A stretch of DNA of 24,005 nt from Bacteroidota bacterium (GTDB lineage Bacteria > Bacteroidota > Bacteroidia > Chitinophagales > Chitinophagaceae). The position numbers and the translations under genes were made by a program. The stretch covers positions 1 to 24,005 of the forward strand of contig JAEWBD010000086.1 of the NCBI GenBank assembly GCA_023391315.1, in the 5' to 3' direction. The notes under the pieces were generated by a model. The model did no database searches and had not been told where the DNA came from. It was given only the letters and a program-made list of their open reading frames with translations. Shown here piece after piece: positions 1 to 5,766 of the stretch; position 1 is the stretch's first letter; every line of letters begins with the position of its first letter.

Positions 1-338
1 TCTTTGCCAAGAATTTGCACTTTGCCTGCAATATTTAATAACGATTTCATTTTGCTGCTGATGTTTGCCTGCTGCATGTCTTTTAATACATCATCCACAA
101 TATTTTTATCATTTCCATATAATGCGCGTGACGCGGCGGCATGGCTCATCATGCAAAACATGGTATCATTTCTTTTAGAAACATAAGCGGCTATCAATTC
201 CCTTTCCGCTTCAGTTAATGTTGAATTGCCTCTTAATAATACCTGTGCCAGTTCATATAATGGCTTGCCTGTTTCCGGGCGAAACATTACCAGGCTTCTG
301 ATCCCGGGAACTCCTTCTGGTACGTTTATATATGCCAT
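1..338 (-). CDS. AhpD/carboxymuconolactone decarboxylase-like protein, partial (C-terminus beyond window)
   Basis: The reverse strand is open from an ATG at 338 down to the window edge (112 full codons, begins MAYINVPEGVPGIRSL). The first 70 residues align without gaps to the paralogue encoded at 1694-2272, sharing the RGxSTLTExERELIA stretch. The family is AhpD-like alkylhydroperoxidase / carboxymuconolactone decarboxylase (CMD): small all-helical proteins whose CxxC plus nearby His normally does peroxidase chemistry. Here the site reads T59-M-F-C62-x3-H66: Cys62 and His66 remain but the first Cys is Thr, so disulfide cycling as in AhpD is not expected. It may be a one-Cys variant, a CMD-type non-redox enzyme or a partner subunit. 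It lies 75 bp downstream of the MFS gene on the same strand, probably in the same operon. Family call is good; function is uncertain. Confidence 0.75.
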   Translation of the reverse strand, partial: MAYINVPEGVPGIRSLVMFRPETGKPLYELAQVLLRGNSTLTEAERELIAAYVSKRNDTMFCMMSHAAASRALYGNDKNIVDDVLKDMQQANISSKMKSLLNIAGKVQILGK

Positions 339-354
339 AACTATTTGCCCCCAT

Positions 355-370
355 CTCCGCCATGGCGGAG
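355..370. repeat. Perfect 16-bp palindrome between MFS and AhpD-like genes
   Basis: CTCCGCCATGGCGGAG is identical to its reverse complement and can fold as a 6-bp G+C-rich stem with a CATG loop. It sits in the 75-bp gap between two co-directional minus-strand genes. A second inverted repeat (AAACTTG at 375-381, CAAGTTT at 391-397, 9-nt loop) lies next to it. Likely an intercistronic hairpin that tunes mRNA stability, or a copy of a short palindromic intergenic repeat. No U-tract follows on the minus strand, so it is not a good intrinsic terminator. Confidence 0.6.
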
Positions 371-413
371 AGTAAAACTTGCGGAGGTAACAAGTTTAAT
401 TTGATTATAAATT

Positions 414-1697
414 TTATTGCTTAGTCATTTCTCCCTTTAGGGCAGGGGCTCTGAATGTTGTTATCAATCCAATGATGAAAATGAATGAAAAAATAAAAAT
501 GGCATTGCCATAACCGCCAAGAAATGATACGAGTGCACCGATGAAGAAAACAACAGTTGCTGTAAATAACCTGCCTATGTTGAAACAGAATCCTGTTGCA
601 GATGCCCTTACTTTCGTTGGAAATAGCGCAGGTATATAAACCGATAGTGCGCCCTGGCTTATTCCAAAGAAGAAAGCCATTATGCCCATTTCAACCAATG
701 TTATAGTGGTTATGGAAGAATTCAGTTTAAATACAACAGCCGTCATTATAAAACCTGCAGCAAAACACAACATCATTGTTTTCCGCATACCGATCCTGTT
801 TACTATCCAGCCAGAAACAATGCTTCCAATTAAACCAGATAATGCCAGTATCATCATCGTTATGCCACGCAGTTCATCTGCTTTGTTGTTATCTGGCGTG
901 ATGCTTTGCACCCATGTTGGCGCCCATGAAAAAATGGCCCATAATCCAATCAGCATGGCACCAAAAATGATGGAGCCGCTGACAAGATTTTTTCTGTAAC
1001 CGCCTGAAAAAATTTGTTTGCCCGTATTATTCTCCTGTGAATGATTTGCCTGCTTCCAGCTTTCAGGTTCTGCCAGCATAAACATGGCTATAACGGCTGT
1101 GATTAACGGAATGATGCCTGCAAGAAATGCGTTGCGCCATTCGGGTATCAGGTTATTTAATGCGCCGGCCACAATAAAACCAACAGGCATGGCAGCAGAT
1201 ACTATTCCCAATGCAATGGCACGTTTTTTTTCAGGCCATATTTCGGCGATCAGAATATTGGTGGTTACGATTACACCGCCAACGCCAAAACCGGTTATAA
1301 AGCGATAAACGCCAACGATAAGCCATGAAGAGGAGAAAGCGGTGAGCGCCGTGAATAATGCATATAATGCTGTTGAAAATATTACCGCTTTTGACCGGCC
1401 TATTTTATCACAAACAAAACCCCAGGCAAAACCACCAAACATACTGCCGAATATGAAGATTGAATTTATATAAGCACTTATATAATTCATTCGTTCATCT
1501 GATACACTGCCTAATAAATCTTTTACTGCCACAGGCAGGTAAACTGACATCAGCATGGAGGAAATGCCACTGAACATAATGCTGATATAGCAAACAATAA
1601 ATGCTATTGCCAGGCTTCGTTTCGTAGCGGCGGAAGGCTGGTATAGAGTTTCAGCAATTATAATACGCTCTTCAATATTTACTTCAACCTGCTTCAT
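414..1697 (-). CDS. MFS transporter (12-TM type)
   Basis: A 427-residue very hydrophobic protein of normal length for the major facilitator superfamily. After a polar N-terminus of about 28 residues comes TM1 (about 29-50). The loop between TM2 and TM3 has the MFS signature GFVCDKIGRSKAV (D-K-x-G-R variant). The loop after TM4 has AEIWPEKKRAIALGI, the related E-x-x-P-x-x-x-R motif of the half-repeat. A central polar loop near residues 215-235 (ESWKQANHSQENN) divides the two six-helix halves. The general look is that of aromatic-acid or sialate/organic-anion proton symporters, but the substrate cannot be read from sequence. The start codon overlaps the stop of the upstream AhpD-like gene (ATGA at 1694-1697), indicating translational coupling, so the substrate is probably linked to the AhpD/CMD-like proteins on either side. 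Confidence 0.88.
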   Translation of the reverse strand: MKQVEVNIEERIIIAETLYQPSAATKRSLAIAFIVCYISIMFSGISSMLMSVYLPVAVKDLLGSVSDERMNYISAYINSIFIFGSMFGGFAWGFVCDKIGRSKAVIFSTALYALFTALTAFSSSWLIVGVYRFITGFGVGGVIVTTNILIAEIWPEKKRAIALGIVSAAMPVGFIVAGALNNLIPEWRNAFLAGIIPLITAVIAMFMLAEPESWKQANHSQENNTGKQIFSGGYRKNLVSGSIIFGAMLIGLWAIFSWAPTWVQSITPDNNKADELRGITMMILALSGLIGSIVSGWIVNRIGMRKTMMLCFAAGFIMTAVVFKLNSSITTITLVEMGIMAFFFGISQGALSVYIPALFPTKVRASATGFCFNIGRLFTATVVFFIGALVSFLGGYGNAIFIFSFIFIIGLITTFRAPALKGEMTKQ

Positions 1698-2272
1698 GAC
1701 AAAACTGTTTTATTTTTTTTCAAATGATCGTAGCCTTGCGGCAAACGGTTATAGCCATGATTTTTTAAGCGCTCTGCTAATCCTCTATAGAATTCACTAC
1801 CGGCTGGTGTTATGGTAGCAAGGCCGTCAACATACCTGTTGTACAAACAGAATAATGCTGCAATTAAAACCGTGTCATGAATTTCTATATCGGTAGCGCC
1901 TTCCGCTTTGGCTTTATCAATTGCTTCCCTTGTTACGGCTTTGCCGTTTTCACGAACCATCAATGCAATTGTTAACAGCGCTTTCATTTTATTGCTTACA
2001 GGCGCAGTATCAATATGCTCTTTTACTTTTTGCGATGTTTCGTTTTCACCCAATAAAATATCAGCAGCAGCCGTATGCGCGGCCGTACAGAATTTACATT
2101 GGTTGCCGTTTGAGACAACCGTTGCAATGAGTTCACGTTCGCCTTCGGTTAAAGTGCTTTCACCGCGAAGCAAAATTTGTGTAAGCTCACGTATAGGAGC
2201 TGCGGCAACTTTATCATATTCAAGCAGGCCCGTAATGCCGGGCAAATGCTCTTCCAATGGAATATATGGCAT
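1694..2272 (-). CDS. AhpD-like/carboxymuconolactone decarboxylase family protein
   Basis: I place the start at the ATG at 2272 (192 residues, begins MPYIPLEEHLPGITGL) because this aligns with the start of the paralogue at 1-338. The open frame continues 36 codons further up, but that part has no counterpart. Motif C59-K-F-C62-x3-H66 is the complete AhpD-type CxxC...H site, with the conserved E-R-E-L segment 12-15 residues before it. Known members reduce peroxides using a thiol relay; relatives annotated 'peroxidase-related enzyme' have no fixed substrate. The C-terminal part (LFCLYNRYVDGLAT) is typical of the family. First gene of a probable three-gene minus-strand operon, overlapping the MFS gene by 4 bp. 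The intact site here and the changed one in the paralogue suggest divided roles. Confidence 0.82.
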   Translation of the reverse strand: MPYIPLEEHLPGITGLLEYDKVAAAPIRELTQILLRGESTLTEGERELIATVVSNGNQCKFCTAAHTAAADILLGENETSQKVKEHIDTAPVSNKMKALLTIALMVRENGKAVTREAIDKAKAEGATDIEIHDTVLIAALFCLYNRYVDGLATITPAGSEFYRGLAERLKNHGYNRLPQGYDHLKKNKTVLS

Positions 2273-2367
2273 GGAATAATTATTTAAGCTGATGATGCAC
2301 AACAAATGCATGCCGGTAAATAACAGAACATAAATTGTTTGGATAATTTCTGTTACCAGCTTATGAA

Positions 2368-2446
2368 CGGATGGCATCACGGTTGCGTCGCATTACCGTG
2401 ATCTGCACATCATTGCGCAGCCGCAGGTTCCTGTTCAAAGCCGTTT
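2368..2446. other. G+C-rich patch with nested inverted repeats
   Basis: This stretch is visibly richer in G+C than its surroundings. It contains the 8-bp inverted repeat ATCACGGT (2376-2383) / ACCGTGAT (2395-2402), with a smaller palindrome TGCGTCGCA (2384-2392) between the arms, followed by CTGCAC...GCGCAG (2403-2420), a second imperfect inverted repeat. On the minus strand one frame stays open from the stop codon of the 183-residue gene to a TAA near 2361, about 38 codons rich in Arg codons and with no start codon, which could be a gene remnant. Origin unknown; it may be an operator, a palindromic repeat or the scar of a lost element. Confidence 0.4.
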
Positions 2447-2477
2447 CATAAACTATGAACCCAAACAATTTAAAAGC

Positions 2478-3029
2478 TTAAATAAACAGGTCGGGAGGTT
2501 GTATGGTTCTAAGTATAAAACCTTTTTCCGTATGGAGATTATTAACTGACCGGGTTTTGTTCAGCGAAGTATTATAGGTATTGAATGTAACTTCAGTAAC
2601 TGCAATATTATACTCCTGCGTAAGGCTGAATTGTTTTAAAGAAGGCTGATCAGCTTTTTTATCTAATGAATTATCGCTGTGTTGCTGAGCGTATAAATTC
2701 TTAGTGTTATTGAGGTCTGTTTTTTGTTTGTTGGCAATACAATACAGGTACAACGTATCATTGCGCACCATCCGTTTTACGTAGTTGTATTGAGTGCCGT
2801 TTAATTCAATTTGCCCGTCGCAACGCTGGTAGCTGCCGCTGCTTTGAATGTAAGGTGCATACAATGCAAATTTTAAAAGTACAAGATCGTTTTCATTATA
2901 ACTGTTATTATCCAATAACGCCATCATGCGCTGGTCGGCAGCGCTTTCCATTACGGAAAAAAACAGCGTGTATCCGAAGGCATAAAAGAAATGAATAGCA
3001 ATCAGTAATATGGTAATAATCTTCTTCAA
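2478..3029 (-). CDS. Small exported or membrane-anchored protein of unknown function (TTG start)
   Basis: 183 residues. The only start that keeps the export signal is TTG at 3029-3027; an in-frame TAA lies three codons upstream and the next Met (residue 26) would delete the hydrophobic segment. Residues 1-28 (MKKIITILLIAIHFFYAFGY...) form a signal peptide or single membrane anchor. The rest is polar: a helical-looking part, then a single pair of Cys (C69 and C97 by my count) that could form a disulfide, a Lys/Asn/Gln-rich linker near 100-130 and a C-terminal part with beta-like spacing. I do not recognise the family. It is 205 bp upstream of the AhpD-like gene on the same strand and divergent from the phosphatase locus, so its partner is unclear. 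Confidence 0.6.
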   Translation of the reverse strand: MKKIITILLIAIHFFYAFGYTLFFSVMESAADQRMMALLDNNSYNENDLVLLKFALYAPYIQSSGSYQRCDGQIELNGTQYNYVKRMVRNDTLYLYCIANKQKTDLNNTKNLYAQQHSDNSLDKKADQPSLKQFSLTQEYNIAVTEVTFNTYNTSLNKTRSVNNLHTEKGFILRTIQPPDLFI

Positions 3030-3135
3030 GCAAACTTAGTCGCTGGAAAAATAGAAATAATATTTGGTATTAAGCAATATTTATAGTTGCATCTTTTACT
3101 TTTCTCAATATAGGATGAATACATGTTGTTGTTAT

Positions 3136-3156
3136 AAAGCCTTTTTGAGGCTTTTT
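3136..3156 (+). terminator. Terminator-like hairpin with U-tract, no obvious gene upstream
   Basis: AAAGCCT (3136-3142), loop TTTTG, AGGCTTT (3148-3154), with the T-run continuing to 3156. On the plus strand this has the form of an intrinsic terminator, yet the gene before it runs the other way. It could stop antisense or read-through transcription ahead of the phosphatase promoter, end a small untranslated RNA, or simply be a hairpin in the leader of the minus-strand gene. Confidence 0.4.
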
Positions 3157-3181
3157 GGTAATGCCTGAAAATAAAGAATCC

Positions 3182-3197
3182 GCGCAAACGTTTGCGC
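3182..3197. promoter_or_regulatory. Perfect 16-bp palindrome, LacI-family-type operator
   Basis: GCGCAAACGTTTGCGC is a perfect palindrome with the central CG and the AAACGTTT core typical of LacI/PurR-family operators (the enterobacterial PurR box is very similar). It lies 267 bp before the ATG of the first phosphatase gene and about 45 bp upstream of the candidate promoter. No LacI-family gene is in the window, so the regulator would be encoded elsewhere. An upstream position allows activation as well as repression; control of the divergent 2478-3029 gene is also possible. Confidence 0.65.
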
Positions 3198-3240
3198 AAA
3201 AATTAATAATAAATTGATTGAATGTTCATTTAAATTTAAT

Positions 3241-3270
3241 TTTGAATAAGATTGATACTAAATAAGTTTG
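3241..3270 (+). promoter_or_regulatory. Candidate Bacteroidota sigma-ABfr promoter for the phosphatase-SusCD locus
   Basis: TTTG (3241-3244) and TAAGTTTG (3263-3270) are separated by 18 bp. They match the Bacteroidota housekeeping consensus TTTG / TAnnTTTG with near-usual spacing. Transcription would begin around 3276, leaving a leader of about 190 nt. Confidence 0.5.
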
Positions 3271-3463
3271 CTGCCGAATAATCTGAATAAAATTTAATTT
3301 ATAGTACGGAAATTTCTAAGGGACAAAGATTGATATACCTGCCCGGGATCTTTTAAAAATATCATCGGCATATATATAAAATATTGCTTCATTACAGTAA
3401 TGAAGCATTGTTCCTGGCATACGATCGAATGGCTTTATTATTCAACTTTTATAATAATTTAAA

Positions 3464-4720
3464 ATGAAGCATTTAATTATTTTTTGTTTATCCCTGTTTG
3501 CAGCCAGCGTATTATTTGCCCAACCCAAAACAAAGAAGACAGTATATATAATTATTGACGGTATTCCGGCAGATGTGATTGAGAAAATTAACCCGGTACA
3601 CATGAATGAAATAGCAAAGGCCGGTGGCTACGCTCATGCTATGGTTGGTGGTGAAAAAAACGGTTATTCTCAAACGCCTACCATTTCTGCAGTGGGCTAT
3701 AACAGTATATTAACCGGAACATGGGTGAATAAACATAATGTCTGGGATAATGATATACAGGATCCCAACTATAATTATAAAAGCATTTTCAGGATATTAA
3801 AGGAAAATAGCCCCGAAAAAAAGATAGGTATATTTTCTTCATGGACTGATAACCGCACCAGGCTTGTTGGCGATGATTTGGCTGCAACCGGCAACATACA
3901 TTTTGATTATAAGTTTGATGGTTTGGAGTTGGATACGGTTAATTATCCACATGATAAGGAAAGTGCTTACATGCATAATATAGATACTAAAGTTGCAGAA
4001 GTTGCCGCTTCATCTATTAAAACCAATGCGCCCGATCTTTCCTGGGTTTACCTGGAATATACAGATGATATGGGCCATAAATATGGCGACAGCCCGCAAT
4101 TTTATAAGGCTATTAAATATGCAGATGATTATGTTGGACAGATATGGCAAGCCATTCAATACAGGGAAAAGAATTTTAATGAAGACTGGCTTATTATAAT
4201 AACAACAGATCATGGCCGCACAGCTGAAACAGGCAAAGGGCATGGCGGGCAATCAGACAGGGAACGTGCAGGCTGGATATTTACCAATGCAAAAAACCTG
4301 AACGGATATTTTAAAAACAACCAGGCTTCAATCGTAGATATTTTTCCAACCATTGCCCGCTTTATGAACCTGCAAATTCCATTGGAAACAGCAAGGGAAG
4401 TTGATGGTGTGCCGCTTATCGGTGCATTATCATTAACCAATGCTGCTGCACAATATAAAGATGGTATAATAACAATTGGGTGGCAGGCAAAAGCAAAAGC
4501 AGGATCAGTAAAAATATGGGCGTCAGCAACCAACAACTATAAAGAAGGCGGCGAAGATAAATTTGAGCTGTTAAAAACCGTTCCACTGGCAGATAAAAAG
4601 GCAACATTGAATGTAAAAGACATGCCTTCTGCCTTTTATAAATTATTTCTGCAAGGCCCCGATAATAACCTTAACCACTGGGTAATCCTGAATAATAAAA
4701 CTGCTGATAAAACGAATTAA
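3464..4720 (+). CDS. Nucleotide pyrophosphatase/phosphodiesterase-like enzyme (alkaline phosphatase superfamily), secreted
   Basis: 418 residues. Residues 1-19 are a Sec signal peptide (MKHLIIFCLSLFAASVLFAQ). The core matches type I phosphodiesterase / nucleotide pyrophosphatase (NPP) of the alkaline phosphatase superfamily. Visible metal ligands are D32 (IIIDGIP), D201 and H205 (DDMGHKYG), D249-H250 (TTDHGRT) and H260 (GHGG), the usual two-zinc set. The nucleophile region TPTISAVGYNSILTG aligns with the NPP stretch ending in TG, but puts Ser75 where NPPs have the catalytic Thr; Thr73 is the alternative. Residues about 325-415 form an extra C-terminal domain, probably a beta sandwich. Expected reaction: hydrolysis of phosphodiesters, pyrophosphates or phosphomonoesters in the periplasm or outside the cell. 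The next gene begins 1 bp after the stop codon, so the two are co-transcribed and act on the same substrate stream. Confidence 0.88.
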   Translation: MKHLIIFCLSLFAASVLFAQPKTKKTVYIIIDGIPADVIEKINPVHMNEIAKAGGYAHAMVGGEKNGYSQTPTISAVGYNSILTGTWVNKHNVWDNDIQDPNYNYKSIFRILKENSPEKKIGIFSSWTDNRTRLVGDDLAATGNIHFDYKFDGLELDTVNYPHDKESAYMHNIDTKVAEVAASSIKTNAPDLSWVYLEYTDDMGHKYGDSPQFYKAIKYADDYVGQIWQAIQYREKNFNEDWLIIITTDHGRTAETGKGHGGQSDRERAGWIFTNAKNLNGYFKNNQASIVDIFPTIARFMNLQIPLETAREVDGVPLIGALSLTNAAAQYKDGIITIGWQAKAKAGSVKIWASATNNYKEGGEDKFELLKTVPLADKKATLNVKDMPSAFYKLFLQGPDNNLNHWVILNNKTADKTN

Positions 4721-4721
4721 A

Positions 4722-5543
4722 ATGAAACTTATAAATATTGCAAGATATTTAATTGTCTGCGTTTGTTTTTTAAGTATGGCCGCCTGCAGCAATACGAAAC
4801 ATGCAGCAACATTAAATACAGCCGCTCCGCAACTTGCTACATATGGACCGGTTTGGGCAGCGTTATGGCAACAGAAAACTGCAGAGTATAAAGCTTTATG
4901 TTTTCAGGCTTATAATCTTGCAACATTACGCCTGGATGAATATGCATCAGCCAGCCATGATAAGCCATTTGCTGTTGTAACAGATATTGATGAAACCGTT
5001 TTGGATAACAGCCCTTATTCTGTGCACCAGGGGTTAAAGGGATTAGGCTATGCTGACAGTTCCTGGGTGGAATGGACTGCTAAAAAAGACTGTGATACCG
5101 TGCCCGGCGCTATTTCTTTTTTAAAATATGCCACTGCCAAAAACATACAGGTTTTTTATGTGAGCAACAGGCTTGAAGCTGAACTGGATGCTACTATTGC
5201 CAACCTTAAAAAATGGAATTTTCCAAATGCTGATGCTGAACACATACTGCTTAAGAGCGGAACTTCTGGTAAAGATGCGAGGCGTGCACTTGTTGCACAA
5301 CGTTATTCCGTATTACTTTTTTTAGGCGATAACCTGGGCGATTTTTCCGGTACTTATGATCATCAATCATACGAAAAAAGAGATGCATTGGTGCGAACGA
5401 ATGCATCAGGCTTTGGCAGCCACTTTATTGTATTGCCCAATGCTATGTATGGAGAATGGATGGGGGCTTTATTAAATTATCAATACAAACAATCACAAAC
5501 AGAACAAAGCAAGACGCTGCTTCAGCAATTAAAAAATTACTAA
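4722..5543 (+). CDS. 5'-nucleotidase, lipoprotein e(P4) family (class C acid phosphatase, HAD superfamily)
   Basis: 273 residues. A lipoprotein signal ends in the lipobox SMAAC with the acylated Cys22. The HAD nucleophile motif is D88-I-D90-E-T92 (VVTDIDETVLDN), followed by the W..W..K.....PGA segment typical of e(P4)/OlpA enzymes, motif II VFYVSNR (144-150), K184 with D185-x-R-R, and the metal motif LGDNLGDF (D203, D207). Length and motif order are those of the Haemophilus e(P4) family (hel), outer-membrane lipoproteins that dephosphorylate nucleoside monophosphates and NMN. The residues after Cys22 (SNTK) are not an obvious Bacteroidota surface-export signal, so whether the protein faces the periplasm or outside is open. 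Directly follows the diesterase: diester or pyrophosphate cleavage and then monoester cleavage would be a natural two-step route. Confidence 0.9.
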   Translation: MKLINIARYLIVCVCFLSMAACSNTKHAATLNTAAPQLATYGPVWAALWQQKTAEYKALCFQAYNLATLRLDEYASASHDKPFAVVTDIDETVLDNSPYSVHQGLKGLGYADSSWVEWTAKKDCDTVPGAISFLKYATAKNIQVFYVSNRLEAELDATIANLKKWNFPNADAEHILLKSGTSGKDARRALVAQRYSVLLFLGDNLGDFSGTYDHQSYEKRDALVRTNASGFGSHFIVLPNAMYGEWMGALLNYQYKQSQTEQSKTLLQQLKNY

Positions 5544-5766
5544 GACAGGCTTATCAGAAATTTTACCAAACAAATCTGAATGCAACGCATTGCGGGCGGG
5601 CAACTTATTTATCAACTGAAAAATAATATCAGGAATTAATAATACAGGCTGTAATCTTTTTGATAACAACGGAGTATTAAGCATTGCCACGAAACCTAAA
5701 ATATTTATCCCGGTTAAGCAAACAGGTATTTCATATAAAACAAAATTCAAAAACAAAAAAACAATT
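5544..5766 (+). other. 223-bp gap between acid phosphatase and SusC
   Basis: No supported gene. Near its start is a small hairpin, AATGC (5579-5583) / GCATT (5587-5591). The last 30 bases are almost pure A/C/T (AACAAAAAAACAATT before the ATG), as usual for Bacteroidota start regions. I found no clear TTTG/TAnnTTTG pair, so whether SusC has its own promoter or depends on transcription from 3241-3270 is not settled. Confidence 0.4.

Larger units (their letters stand above)
3030..3463. other. 434-bp divergent intergenic region (control region of the phosphatase-SusCD locus)
   Basis: No convincing gene lies here. It is A+T-rich and holds, in order, a terminator-like hairpin (3136-3156), a perfect LacI-type palindrome (3182-3197) and a candidate Bacteroidota promoter (3241-3270), followed by a roughly 190-nt leader to the ATG at 3464. 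The leader contains the inverted repeat TGCTTCATTACAGTAATGAAGCA at about 3384-3406, a 10-bp arm pair with a short loop that could form an RNA hairpin in the transcript. Confidence 0.6.

Noticed and set aside
2273..2380. 36-residue N-terminal extension of the AhpD-like protein (start at 2380)
   Set aside because: It has no counterpart in the gapless paralogue and runs into the G+C-rich repeat patch; the ATG at 2272 matches the family start.
3031..3038. TAAGTTTG on the minus strand as the -7 element of the 2478-3029 gene
   Set aside because: It ends next to the TTG start codon, leaving no room for a leader, and has no TTTG at the right distance upstream.
5529..5756. Minus-strand frame of 75 codons between the acid phosphatase and SusC
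   Set aside because: No signal peptide, motif or partner; it lies antisense to a leader region and the composition fits chance.
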